From positions 11,558,465 to 11,622,464 of the forward strand of contig OZ022589.1 of the NCBI GenBank assembly GCA_963669155.1: a stretch of 64,000 nucleotides of DNA, written 5' to 3'. Source of the stretch: Arbacia lixula (taxonomy: Eukaryota > Echinodermata > Echinoidea > Arbacioida > Arbaciidae). A program made the position numbers and the translations under genes. Under the pieces are notes generated by a model. It worked only from the letters and a program-made list of their open reading frames with translations. It was not told where the DNA came from and searched no databases. Shown here piece after piece: positions 24,501 through 36,140 of this stretch; positions within the stretch are counted from its first letter, which is position 1, and every line of letters begins with the position of its first letter.

Positions 24501-27500
24501 TGAACCTAGGAGCTCAAGATCTCCCACCGTTCACAACCACTATACCAAGAAACCTCCGCAAATTCCATAGACCACTACTTTGATGACGTACAGGAGGAAG
24601 TAATCCTTCTCACCTTTCCTCATAAAGGAACCATTCTTCGCCGCTCCCTTGATGATAAAATCCGGATTGGAGACCAGGCTTCCTTTCATGGCACCAAAGG
24701 TGGATACCTTCGCTATTGAGTTAATGACGTCATCAGATAGGGGGTTCCTCATGAAATCTGCAATTTGTTTGACTACTTCGGCGAGATCCTGAAGCAATAA
24801 GAGATAAATGGATGACACGAGATAAAAAGGCATATACAAGTTCGGGGAGATGAGAAAGGGGTGGTAGAGTGATGGGGAAGAGATCAAGAAAAAGGATAGA
24901 TTAGGCTGCATAAAGAAATTTAACGATAAAAAGGGCTCAGAGAGAGACATAAAGAGGCAGGGGTAGAAGCGGGGGCTTGAACCAAATAGAGAGAGGATGG
25001 GAAGAAGTGGAAACTAGAGGGAGGAATATGAATAGGACGAGAAAGATGGCGAGGGGAAAGATGTGAGAGATGGCAAACATGATTTTAAAGAAAGACGGTA
25101 GAGGTCTTTAACAAGTCAAAGATGTATAAAAACATAGTGAGTCAATGTCATGGCGTACGGACGTGTTTTGTAAGTGCTCTGAACAGAGTCGCTGATCTAA
25201 GCCGAAATACACTGAGTTTAACTCAAAGTTTGCATTACAGCTGAAGTATACTTGTGGAGGTGAGCCAAACAGAAATGTTACCTCGATTTGCCTCTATTGT
25301 GAGATTCGCTGCAATCATATGCTGGAGGAAATAACTTTTGCATCGCACTACCTGCTGATCACTGCGCCATGTCTAACAGACGCACATCACGCCATACAGT
25401 GACCGATGGATCGGAGAACATCCGTGACGAGGTGCGTAAAGTTCTTGACGTTAATGGTGAATTAGTGGATGTTATCATGGAAAAGGTCAGGAATACACTG
25501 ATTAATAAGTTAACTGATGTGATTGCAGATAAAGTTGCGGTAAAGATGAGAAAAAGCCATGAATTTGATTTGGCGGAGAGAGACAAGAAGTCTGCAGAAT
25601 GTGATTGAAGAGATTAGACAACATGAGGATGAAACAGAGCAGTATTCCAGAAGGAATTGTTTAATATTTCATGGCCTTATGGAAGAGGAAGGAGAGAAGA
25701 CAGACGACGTTGTGAAGAAGGTCTGCAAAAACAGGCTCAACATCGAACTCGACGTCAACGATCTCGACAGGACCCATCGCATGGGAGCTGTGAAGGGAAA
25801 ACCCAAACCCAAGCCCCGCGGTGTTATTGTCAAGTTCACGAATTATAACGCCCGCAATCGGGTCTACCAGGGAAGGAGAGCACTACATGATCAACAAGGA
25901 CCGCAAATTTACATACAGTAGAGTCTAACTAAAGTTAGAACTGATCTGTTTTGGGAGGTGAAAACAAAACTGAAAAATGACATTTGGACTCAAGATGGCC
26001 GCATCAAGGTGCTAACCCGTGACGATCGACGTGTGACCATAACGAATCGAACTCATTTAAAACGGATAAAGCCTTCGTAGCTACTATGTAGCGATTGTAG
26101 TGTGTATTAACCACATTATTGAATGGAACAATTATCTATCAATCCACGCCTACAGACTACATTGTAGTAAGCTTACTTTGGCCTGAATAGTTTTATTGTA
26201 TGTAGGCCTACAAGGCTTCCAATTTATCGTTCTTACCTTTTGTATCACAGTGCATAGTATAAAAGTTGCGAGTCTGAGCGAGCGTTAACTCGGTTCGTAG
26301 TTTCAATTGGTCTATTGTTGTGTTACGTCAGCTATTATTGAGATCATTATTGCTCTCGTTGAGGGCGTATTATAGTCATCAATAGAGCTCTCTGACTCTC
26401 TCAAATGTTCATGCACATTTAAACGCTCGTTTATATACCTTTTCTTTTATTTTGAATGTCAGCCTCTTTGCGTATGATAATACTTTATTTTTTTCTAGTC
26501 TGATGTTCTGCTGCGTATATTATGTCCTCATCAGTTGTTCATGATAGTATTTGACATGAGCGCTCTCAATGTATAGAATTGCCTTAAGTGGTCTGTTGTA
26601 TATGTTGTTACAGGGTGGTTATACTTGGTAGTTTTCTGTAATTTATCTGAAAAAGCTATCTATGCATATATCGTGTAATTTTTTAGTAGTAATCCATATT
26701 ATATAGAACACTCGACTGAATTCGGTTTAGAGATTAGCGGCCTGCTCATGTTTTTCTTTCAGGCGCTAATTTGTTTTTGTTTTGCTTTTTATTTCCGTTT
26801 TCCCTGTTATTTTTTTTGTGTATAATGGTTAAACAATTTCCTTGTAGTATATGTGCGAAATCAGTTAAAAATAATCAAAAGGATCTTTTGTGTACAGATT
26901 GCAAGAAATGGGTACATATTTATTGTGCTAGTGTTCCTATAGAGGTGTATAATGATATTTCAGAAAAATTCTTTAATTGGAAGTGTCCTAAGTGCTTATT
27001 GACACAGCTGCCCTTTTTCGAGGAGGAAAGTCTTTGATCATGTCATGTTGTACCTAATTCTCAAAATGTCAAATGTAATGAACAATCGAATGGTTTAACT
27101 TTTGATGTATTATGTGAAAAGGGTTTGAAATTTGTGCAATTAAATATAGTTAGTTTATTGAAAAATTTTGAGGAGCTAAAATATATGTTGATGAAAAATG
27201 ATATTCATATTTGTGCTCTAAATGAAACTAGATTAGATCAAGAAATTAATTATAGTGAAATTATGATACCAGGTTATTCAGTAGTGAGGAAGGACCGAAA
27301 CCGTAATGGTGGCGGTGTAGCCTTCTATGTTCATAATAATTTAAATTTTGAGATTTTGAGCAATCAATCATTGCTTGGACTCGAAGCGATCCTCATTTTG
27401 ATAAGGATGACAAAATCTCAACCTGTTCTGTTTCTGAACTGGTATCGTCCGCCTAATTCAGCAAATAAAATTTTGAATGCTTACGAATATGTACTGAAAT

Positions 27501-30500
27501 TTATGAACAACTTTAAACTTTACTCAGTTATCATGGGCGATACAAACTATGATATTTTTTTAAAAAAACCTTGACTTCTGTCATTAAAAGATACGACCAG
27601 TTAAATAAGATATATGGGCTAAATTATATTAATACAAAGAAATGCACTAGAATCACTTCTAAAACGGGAACCCTTATAGATCATATGTTAACAAATAATC
27701 TTGATAAGGTTTAAATGTCTGGTGTTCTTGAAATATCGTTAAGTGATCATTTTATGAATCATATTATATGGAAATCACATCATGTGGCAACCGATGGTCA
27801 CAATTATGTGACATTTAGAAAATCTCGTGGTATCAACTGGCAGGTATTCCGTGAAGACCTCAGGAGGCAAAACTGGAGTGATATTGAAACCTTTAGTGAT
27901 TTAAATGATGCTGTAAAGAAATGGGAAGAAATGGTCCTAGTCGTTATTAATAAACATATGCCACTGAAAACCAAACGCATGCGTAAGAAATATTCCCCAT
28001 GGTTGAATGATTCCATTCACAAACTTATGAGAGATAGAGATACAATCAAAAAGAGAGCAATCGCTCAAAAAAGTGAACAGTTGTGGAAAGAATATAGACG
28101 TTTGAGAAATAAAGTTACATTTGTTATAAGAAAGGCTAAAAAACAATATACACTGTTAAATTATCTGAGTGTGCAAACAGAAACCAGATATGGAACATTC
28201 TTAAATCACTTTTAGCAAACAGTGATGCATCTTTAAATCTTCCACGCAGTGACTCTAGAAGTAGAGCATCTCAATTCAACGATCATTTCGCTAGTGTTGT
28301 TACAAATTTGTTCAACAATGAGCGTAGTGCGAATGATGAAACATTTACGACTGTAAGAACGGCATTGTGCAACAATACGCTTATAATTAATACGGTATCG
28401 GAAGCCGATATTATTAAGGGAGTGAGTGAGCTAAAAAATAAAAAATCTGTTGGTCTTGATGGCATATCTGTTCAGATACTCAAGGTATGCATTGACATTT
28501 TGATAAAACCAATAACTTACTTAATAAATAAATCTATTAGTGATGGAAAAGTCCCCAGGACATGGAAATTGGCGAAGGTTATACCTATCCACAAAAAAGG
28601 GGATAAAATGAACCCGGATAATTACAGGCCAATTTCTTTGCTGCCTTGTGTTTCTAAAGTACTCGAGTGAGTAATCCAGTTACAACTAGTTCGTCATCTT
28701 CAGGATAACAATGTACTTGCCCATGCATAGTCTGGGTTTAGGGCGAAACATTCCACTGTCACTGCTTTAGTAAAGGTCACGGATTAGTGGTTAATGGCTA
28801 TGGACGAGGGGATGTACACTGGGGCAGTATTTGTTGATTTACACAAAGCATTCGATACGGTTGACCATGCGTTGTTGTTGAAAAAAATTGGTATCTATTG
28901 GTGTGAAGGGTGAATCGCTCAAGAGGTTCGAAAGTCACCTGTCAGATAGAAGGATAGTGACAGTAATTAACCATGTTAACAATGAGTTCTCTGAAGAAAG
29001 GTTGTTGACCCATGGAGTGCCCCATGCAGGGCTCTCTTTTAGGTCCTTTGTTATTTGTAATTTTCATTAATGATTTGCCGAATATTTTCCGATTTTGTCA
29101 TACACATCTTTATGCTGACGATATGATAATCTACTTTTCTGACAAAAATGCTCATGTAGTAGAAGAAGTATTAAATTAGGAACTGAATGATTTAAATAAT
29201 TGGATAACTAAAAATAACTTATTTGTTAACTACACTAAGACTGTGAGTAAGCTGTTTGGCACGCGGTATATGCTATCAAAGTGCAATATCCTGAATGTTA
29301 ATATTAGAGATGTACACATTAGTAAAGTTGAAACAACAAGATATCTCGGAATTTCTATCGACAATGAATTAAAATGGGATTTACATATAAACAAAATGTG
29401 TCAGAAAATTGGGAAAATGATCAGTTTTCTTGGAAGATTGCGACATTTCATTAGTAAATCAAATTTAAATCTGATATATAAATCTGTAATACTTCCTCAC
29501 TTTGATTATGGGGATGTAATTTGGCAATCAGCACCCAACAGTTCTCTTCAATGTTTGCAAAAACTTCAAAACAGAGCCGGCCGTATTATTATGAAAATTA
29601 ATCCATATTCTTATACCTCTACTCAACATGTTCATGATACATTAAAATGGGATTTACTGGAGTGCCGTTATAAGAAACATCTGTACACAATGATGTACAA
29701 AGTGTTGCACAATCTTAGCCCGGATTACATGTCTGATAACATTACAATTAGAACTTCCAGTTATGCACTCCGTTCAAGTCAAAACTTGAATCTTCCTAAA
29801 CCAAGGTCAAATAATTGTAAAAGAACATTTTTCTATAGGGGAATATCACATTACAACCAATTACCCATTGCAATTCGAAATGCTTTAAATGTACGATCCT
29901 TTCAGACTTAATTAAATGATTACTTTGGATAAAATATTCTTCTCTATAGGTGAACAGAATTTTTTTAATGATTTGTGCGTATGTCATATGTTATTTTTCG
30001 TAGTTAAATACTTGTTGTTCTCTGTATAGTAAATGTAGGACCCCAAGGAAGAACAGCAGTATTTCATTAATACAGCTGAATTTGGGCTATCCTTCATTTC
30101 TGATACTGTACATATGCTTCTTAATTTGTATGCATTGTATGTATTTTTATTTTGATTCGGAAATCAATACAAACAAACAAACAATAAAAACGAAGACATG
30201 GACATTTTACCCTCACGTTTGGCATCTAGCTGTCACAATCAACTGACCAACGCTCAAAAGAAGAAACCTTGCGCTCAAAGCAGTCTATTTTTCTTATCAT
30301 AAATCTGTATAAAACAAAAAAAAATTTATTTCGCTTGATTGTACTTAATTTCTACTAATGCATTTTAGGCATAGATGTGTAGTTTTAGATGGATTCCGCG
30401 ATGTACAAGCCGTCACAGCTTTATTGCGTCACAGCGACTACAATAAGAGTGTGCGGCAAGGTTGATTGATTAGTCAGTCCCGACGTAGGTCAAGATAAGT

Positions 30501-33500
30501 CACGGTGTGTCAATTTCACAAAGCAGAGGCGCGTCAGGGTCAGTGTCCGACTGAAATATTGGCATTAACGCATTATTCCCGGGATGCCCGTCTAAAATGA
30601 AAGATCTATCTATGCTCAAGTTAATAGCCCCACCTTCATGGAAATAGGTGCTCCTGACATGTACTTCCGGTCAAACTCCATTGTGATTGAGTGACGAATT
30701 GACGATGATAAAAAAGAGTTTACCTTCTTCATGTCCTCGTATTTTAAGAAGAGAACGTTTGGATGGTTTCTATTCTTCCACCAGGGCAGCACATTGTCAA
30801 ACCACGATCCTTGTGGAGCTGAAAAAATCAATAAAGGTTAATTGAAAAGTATTAAACTTTAATGATTGTAACGCGTGGGTTCGGATTGAAATAAATTGTG
30901 AAGGATAAAGAGGCTTTGTTTAGCGACCATCGCTCGATGAAAACTATACTATGCTACTATATCATTCCGTATGTCATAACGCTTGCATTGAACACTTTGA
31001 CTAGTACCCACATATTTCTACACACATATCATAGTAGAATGTTACGACACATTACTGTTCGAATCGCGTGTAGACCTAATTTCCACAGAGTGCAAGTGAA
31101 TAAAGTTTATATACTATCTGCGTTGCCACCACTTATTATATTATGACATCCACCAGAACAAGTTATTATTATTATTCTTTGATCGAGTGATTCCTATGAC
31201 TGCCATGATTGACCATCAAATGCAATTGTATGACCACCAGACGAATAATGCGGCGGCCACCCGATCATAAAGTGTGCCGAAGCAAATTAATGCCGAAACC
31301 GTTTCCCCATTCCAGTCATGCCCTTGAACTAACCTCTCCCGGCCAGGAATTCCTCGAAGAAGACATCCCATGATTCGTAAGACGGCATCTGAGGGACGTA
31401 GCGACAGAAGTGGTAGTAAGACACCGCAGTGTCCTTCGGGTTTCTTGCTAAGTAGATCACCTGTGAGAGCAAACACAGAGGACCGTAGTTATAATGGTGG
31501 TTTAAATTTCATGGGATAGTTCACCCTGTATTTAAGTTGGTTTCAATAAAGGCAGAAACCTGAAATAAACATATTATCGAAGGTTTGATGAAAAATTAAC
31601 AAAGGATAAGAAAGTTATGATCGTTTAAAGTTTAGATTTTGTGACGTCCCATGCAAGGTGCTCTATCATATGTCGTGTACAATGTCTGTTTTCTTATATG
31701 TGCATTTTCTCAAAAAGATATGCTCCTATTTACCTGTGCTAAGTAGATCACCTGTGAGAGCAAACACAGAGGACCGTAGTCATAACGGTGGATTAAATTT
31801 CATGGGATAGTTCACCCTGTATTTAAGTTCGTTTCAATAAAGGCAGAAACATGAAATAAACATATTATTGAAGGTTTGATGAAAAATTAACAAAGGATAA
31901 GAAAGTTATGATCGTTTACATTTTATTTTTATTTCATGACGCCACGTGCGAGGTGCTCTCCGATATATTGTATACAGTATAATTCCATTTTCATACAGAT
32001 ATGTGTGTAAACACCGTCTACCAATGATGTATCTAATGCACAGGTAAATAGGAGCATATCTTTTTGAGAAAATGTACATATAAGAAAACAGTCATTGTAC
32101 ACGACATATGATAGAGCACCTTGCATGTGACGTCACAAAATCTAAACTTTAAATGATCCTAACTTTCTTATTCTTTGGCGGCTTTGCATTAAACCTTCAC
32201 TCATATGTTTGTTTTGTGTGTCTGCTTTTATTGAAATCCACTTAATTTCACGATGAACGATCCCTTTAAAGAACAATGACTGAAGCGATACAGTGGACAT
32301 ACTATTTCGCCGTTGCCACATAAATAATATACTTCTTTTAAGTCTTTTATCAGTCTTTTTCGGCTGTCTTTCGAAGTTTATATGGTAGTCATTCAGGATT
32401 AAGATCCAATTCTACTATCTGTATAGAAATACAGTAAATTGGCCTCCACTGGCAAGAAAATACAGAAGAATGACAGAAAATTACAGAAAACACACACAAA
32501 AACACAACAGTGCATTGGAACAACAAAAATGTATATGATACAGAAAACACAGGAGGGAGAGAACCTCCCAAGGTCCCTATAAAAATCAGAGCATTGCACA
32601 ATACCGGTAGTATAGTCATACCAGTATAGTCATGAGCAAAGATAGGTAGGTATTTTCCACTTTACAAGGAAGATCTACTACGAGATCCATGTTATACTCA
32701 GGCTTTCTAAGTCCATTGTTTGATACAAGAAGTAGTCTAAATATTGATCACAGACAGTACACAGACCTTTCCTTTGGGATCGTCAGCTTGGATGTCTCGC
32801 GGTAACCATTGTGACGGAGAGTGAGTCTTCATAATCCTGGGAGAAGGCATTGTTGCAGCTATATCAATCACCGCCGGTGAACTCTATGAAAAAAACATAT
32901 GATGACGTCTTGCGTTTAGCTGATATATGTACGAAAATGTAACGCATGCCTTTCAAGCAATATGTATTAAAAATAAAATAGCTTGTTGAGGTATGTCCGA
33001 AGAGTACGTTCATTTAAGTAAGCTACTACCTCGTTACTCGTTAAGTCACAAAGATGAGATGCAGTTGATGCAACCGACAGCCAATTTCTGCAGGAATTGA
33101 TTCAAATATTGAACGATTATGGCCAAGCATCATACGGAGGATATTCATTCTAGAAAATTATGATAATCTATTGATAAATGGATCGAATCTTACCAATCCA
33201 ATATAAACGTATTTTAAATATTTTCTACATATCAACCTGTCATTTTGAAGTTCTATAATTTTGACTTTATTCCTTTCCCTCTTTCCCTCCCCTTTTATTG
33301 TTTTCTTGATGTGCTTGTTCTTGTTAAGTTGCACTTCGTCTGCTTCTGTTACATTGTTCCATATGATTCTTCGTTATTGTTCCTCTTAGTTTCTTCACCT
33401 TCACCTTCGTCTTCGTTTTCTTCGATTTGCCCACTTCTCTCGTTTGCTTCGTTCTTTTTTTCCTTCTTCTCCTCCTTCTGCGAAACATCCGTAGAAGATC

Positions 33501-33743
33501 GGCTCTTTTTCATTTCAGCGCATTGAAGTCATACTTACCTCTATATCAGCAATGTTAGCTAAGATGTCTAGAAATGGCACAAGTCTGAAGATATGGCGAC
33601 CTCCCAGATTATTTATGTCTCCACCATTTTTGATCAAGATCGCAAGTTGTTCGACCCAAGTAGTTCCTGTAAAAGGTTTTTTTCGAAACATGGGTTATCC
33701 ATAATCGAATTTACCTCAGCCCCCCCCCCCCCCCCCCGGCTCT

Positions 33744-33779
<36 letters not shown>

Positions 33780-34280
33780 TATCTGCTGTCTCTCCATTCC
33801 TCTTCCTCTGCTGTATCCCCATATCTTCTGTAGTCAGTGTTGTTTTCTATTGTGCAACACACACATACGCACACACGCATCTATGGGCCTACATTGGCTG
33901 TGTGTGTGTGTGTGTGTGCGTGTGTGTGTAACAAAATGGACAACTTAATCGGCGACATTTGAAAATACTGTGCATATATCAAGAGAAAAATTTTAGCTTA
34001 TTCACAATTCCCACCCTACCCCCTTTAAAGATATTATACTATATAACGATGAACTGATATATCACAAATATATGATAATAAAAAGAGAAAAATAGATACC
34101 TGCTTTTGGATAGGTAACGATGAGGAGATCATCCGGTCGAACAGCGAAATTTCGAAGCTTGTGAATAATCTTCCTCGGCATATGGATAGGCATGATGACG
34201 CCTTCAAACTCGAAGCATGTCTTCTCGACACACGCAGGAACTTTCGACGTGAACCCATCGCTTGCCGCTAATTGGTTCAT
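21412..34280 (-). CDS. Cytosolic sulfotransferase (SULT1-like), complete seven-exon gene
   Basis: Exons on the minus strand are 34280-34100, 33666-33539, 32883-32767, 31460-31334, 30818-30724, 24788-24614 and 21521-21412. All junctions have GT/AG borders and compatible phases, summing to 933 nt (310 residues plus stop), a typical SULT length. The product transfers sulfate from PAPS to small hydroxylated or amine compounds in the cytosol; the substrate cannot be read from sequence. Motifs are [12 protein letters not shown] (5'-phosphosulfate loop, residues 57-68), KTHSP with the catalytic His124, [13 protein letters not shown] with Arg148 and Ser156 binding the 3'-phosphate, and [14 protein letters not shown] (Arg273-Lys274-Gly275). 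The dimer motif KxxxTVxxxE reads [10 protein letters not shown], so Val and the final Glu are replaced. The start ATG follows an acceptor-like CTACAGTA, so a 5' UTR exon upstream is possible. Intron 5 holds an antisense LINE. Confidence 0.92.
21539..22690. repeat. Direct duplication inside sulfotransferase intron 6
   Basis: The segment 21539-21740, with CTATCAACACTTTCATATAA and GTACGTGTTATCAATAT, is repeated at 22464-22685 in the same orientation. A truncated copy of exon 7 (21738-21786) follows the first unit, and a foldback element lies between the two. The duplication breakpoint therefore runs through exon 7 sequence. Confidence 0.75.
21783..22457. repeat. Foldback element in sulfotransferase intron 6
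   Basis: The left arm has CCCCTAAGCAAAATAGCATA followed by AGAGGTTTTGGGCAAAAT; the right arm is its inverse, ending near TTTGCTTAGGGGGGACTTAT. The arms are about 100 bp and the middle is AT-rich. A single-arm relative lies at 11655-11860. Confidence 0.75.
23340..23728. repeat. 59-bp minisatellite
   Basis: Units contain CGACTTACCGCTGCTCGTTC, then a CGTCGTCATCGTCGACCG-like core and ATCCACGAGTGG. There are about five full units plus diverged edges. Because 59 is not a multiple of three, each frame runs through the others in turn, and the same peptide repeats appear in overlapping frames. It lies in sulfotransferase intron 6. I do not support it as coding. Confidence 0.85.
24380..24556 (-). repeat. 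tRNA-derived SINE in intron 6
   Basis: On the minus strand it starts GGTTTCTTGGTATAGTGGTT, an A box, and has GGTTCAAGTCC as B box. It is followed by a non-tRNA body with CCTTCAGTAAGACACCTTAT, similar in style to widespread metazoan SINE bodies. The anticodon region does not fold as a tRNA. Confidence 0.65.
24614..24788 (-). CDS. Sulfotransferase exon 6
   Basis: It encodes [13 protein letters not shown] through STFGAMKGS to NGSFMRK, the region before the PAPS-binding RKG. The acceptor is TTGCTTCAG and the donor AAAG|GTGAGA. A tRNA-derived SINE lies about 55 bp past the donor. Confidence 0.92.
25369..26080 (+). pseudogene. LINE ORF1, L1 ORF1p/transposase-22-like
   Basis: The N-terminal part is a charged coiled coil ([20 protein letters not shown]). 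A frameshift near 25600 leads to [20 protein letters not shown], then LDRTHRMG and [18 protein letters not shown], the pattern of the L1 ORF1p RNA-recognition domain. An in-frame TAG at about 25918 precedes [18 protein letters not shown], the expected end of the C-terminal domain. The family role is RNA binding and chaperone activity in retrotransposition. Confidence 0.75.
26825..29910 (+). pseudogene. LINE ORF2: PHD-like finger, AP endonuclease, reverse transcriptase
   Basis: Order: a Cys-rich finger (CSICAKS...[12 protein letters not shown], 26843-26930); an AP endonuclease beginning [10 protein letters not shown] with [15 protein letters not shown] and WYRPPNS (27125-27574) and its SDH motif at about 27743; a linker; then the reverse transcriptase with [38 protein letters not shown] and [10 protein letters not shown] (28450-29130), followed by thumb and tail to 29910. 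Stops and frameshifts occur near 27038, 27570, 27712, 28670, 28890, 29040 and 29178. A PHD-like finger before the endonuclease is seen in some CR1-group LINEs. Confidence 0.85.
30724..30818 (-). CDS. Sulfotransferase exon 5
   Basis: It encodes [11 protein letters not shown] then [12 protein letters not shown], which matches the conserved SULT segment leading to the LFLKYEDM signature. The acceptor is TTTTTTCAG and the donor AAG|GTAAAC. Confidence 0.92.
31334..31460 (-). CDS. Sulfotransferase exon 4
   Basis: It starts [18 protein letters not shown], the 3'-phosphate binding segment of PAPS-dependent enzymes, and runs through [12 protein letters not shown]. The acceptor is CTCTCACAG and the donor G|GTTAGT. 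The first 14 bases and the acceptor are duplicated upstream in the intron at 31738-31760. Confidence 0.92.
31447..32175. repeat. Direct and inverted duplications in sulfotransferase intron 3
   Basis: 31447-31690 is repeated directly at 31738-31980, starting with the first 14 bases of exon 4 and its acceptor. The segment 31600-31737 is also present inverted at 32040-32175 (compare AAGATATGCTCCTATTTACC with its complement near 32041). The pieces are highly similar, so the events look recent. Confidence 0.8.
32180..32760. other. Rest of intron 3, nothing recognised
   Basis: No motif-bearing frame. The 76- and 66-residue frames on the minus strand at 32389-32619 lack family features and lie in an intron. 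Confidence 0.45.
32767..32883 (-). CDS. Sulfotransferase exon 3
   Basis: It carries [18 protein letters not shown] with the catalytic histidine and ends in DDPKGK. The donor is AAG|GTCTGT. It begins and ends in phase 0. Confidence 0.9.
33539..33666 (-). CDS. Sulfotransferase exon 2
   Basis: It completes the PSB loop as [17 protein letters not shown] and continues through [20 protein letters not shown]. The acceptor is TTTTACAG and the donor GAG|GTAAGT. It ends in phase 0. Confidence 0.9.
33721..33930. repeat. Poly-C, CT and TG microsatellites in intron 1
   Basis: A C run (about 33721-33737), a CT run (about 33742-33780) and a TG run (about 33895-33930) lie in sulfotransferase intron 1. They explain the 112-residue low-complexity open frame there. 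Confidence 0.85.
34100..34280 (-). CDS. Sulfotransferase exon 1
   Basis: The exon encodes residues 1-60 and the first base of codon 61, ending in YPKA. The donor is CAG|GTATCT. It starts at the first ATG of the open frame. Confidence 0.88.
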
Positions 34281-36140
34281 TACTGTAGGATTGTTGTGAA
34301 TTTTGAGAATATCAATATGAATGGGCTATTGTTAACTTCAGCATGTTTATATATGTATTTGATTTGTTCTGATTTGATTTGGTGTTTATTTATGCACGGG
34401 AGCCATTGATCAGCCAATAAGGCTGTTTTTCAGAAAGGCCGTGCCTCATAAAAACAATAATAATAGCACATTCAGATTTTTCAACATAAATCAATGAAAG
34501 CAAACACAAAAATTATGAACAACATGTACATGTATGAAACTAACAAACAAACAAGAGACACACACAAATAATTATGTAACAGTGTCAAACACATGGGGTG
34601 GATCTGAGCAAAGCAAAACAACTCAATGTGTAAAACCGATACCAAAAATAAAACTAGATTATCTTTTCTAATTCTTTTGCATGTAAGTTCAAATTATCTA
34701 ATGTCCGAGTAGGCTCTGGTAATGAATTGAAATCTTGGATACTGCAGCTGTTTCTTCCAAAGTCTGTTCTGGGTTTCGGTAGACTTAAAATTCCTTTTGA
34801 ATTACGAATGTTGTGGGAGAGGCGGGGTTTAAGGGTAATCCTATCACACAAGAATGAAGGTAATAGACTGTGGAGTAACTTAAATACTAGCACAACCCCT
34901 TGAGTCTTCCACCTGCTTTCAACACGTTCCACGTTTAACCTGGTATAAAGTGCTGAAGTACTATACATACTATCGACCATTAAAACGGTTCGAAGAGCTC
35001 TATTCTGCATTACACTGATACGCCTAATTTGGGTTTTCCCTGAGGTTCTCCAAATATAAGATCAGTAATTAAAATGTGGTTGGTTGAGACATCTGTTTAG
35101 TGAAAGAGCAGTACTTTGAGAAATGATTGACCGTATTCTTGTTAAGCAGTATAATCCGGAGGTCAGTTTACTTTTTAGATGTTCAATCTGTTCATTCCAT
35201 GTCATACTTTCATTTAAGATTACGCCCAGATATTGGTATTTACACTTACTTACGTGCTTGACAGGGAAATTGTTAATGTTAATTACTACGTTTTCAAAGA
35301 GTGTCTTTTACGACTTGATGCAGTAATCATATATTCACACTTACTACAATTCAACAATGATTCGTTATGTCGCAACCAGTAAGTAACATTTTCTAAATCT
35401 TCATTAATAATTCGTTCCATTTCACATGGATCTTTGCTGGCATATTAGAGACATGTATCATCTGCATATAGAAATAACGTACAATGACGTACCACTTTAA
35501 ACAGATCATTGATGTATATAATAAATAAGAGCGGACCGAGGATACTTCCCAGGGTTACTCCGCACGTGCGTTGGCGAGGTTCACAGAAATTTCTGTTGGT
35601 AACTATAACCTGCTTACACATATAGTCTCTCACCAGACTAAGCTTTCTTGATCAAATCCATACCTACGTAATTTATCAATGATTGTCACATGGGGAACCA
35701 TATCAAACGCCTTTTTCAGGTCTAATGCTACCATGCCAACAGCGAGTCTTTTATCTAAACCTGTACAAATGTTTTTTGTTATTGCTAATACAGCAAGAGA
35801 GACAGATAAGTTCGGGCGAAAGCCAAACGTTATTCAATAAATCATTATTATAAAAAATATTTATCTATCTGTTTAAATACAAACTTTCCCATTACGCTTG
35901 ATAATATAGGGAGAACAGAAATTGGTCTCTAATTCAATGGATCTTTAATATATCCTCCCTTTTAAATCGGGTAAACACGGGCTAGTTTCCAGGCTTCTGG
36001 TATCTTACCCATAGCAAGAGATAAATTTATGATATGGGTTAATGGTTTAACAATATAGAGTAAAGAATCTTTTAATACACTTATTGGAAGTTCATCTAAT
36101 CTAGCTGTTTTGTTTTTCGCAATAACGTCAAAACACTTAA

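Larger units (their letters stand above)
25200..30190 (+). mobile_element. CR1/L2-group LINE, degraded, antisense in sulfotransferase intron 5
   Basis: The element has ORF1 (25369-26080) and ORF2 (26825-29910), with a 3' end in short CAAA repeats at about 30165-30183. Both frames are broken by stops and frameshifts, so this copy cannot be active. It lies opposite to the host gene. The 5' limit is uncertain. Confidence 0.85.

Noticed and set aside
31216-31476. 86-residue minus-strand open frame over exon 4
   Set aside because: It is out of frame with the sulfotransferase; the correct frame in the same place gives [11 protein letters not shown].
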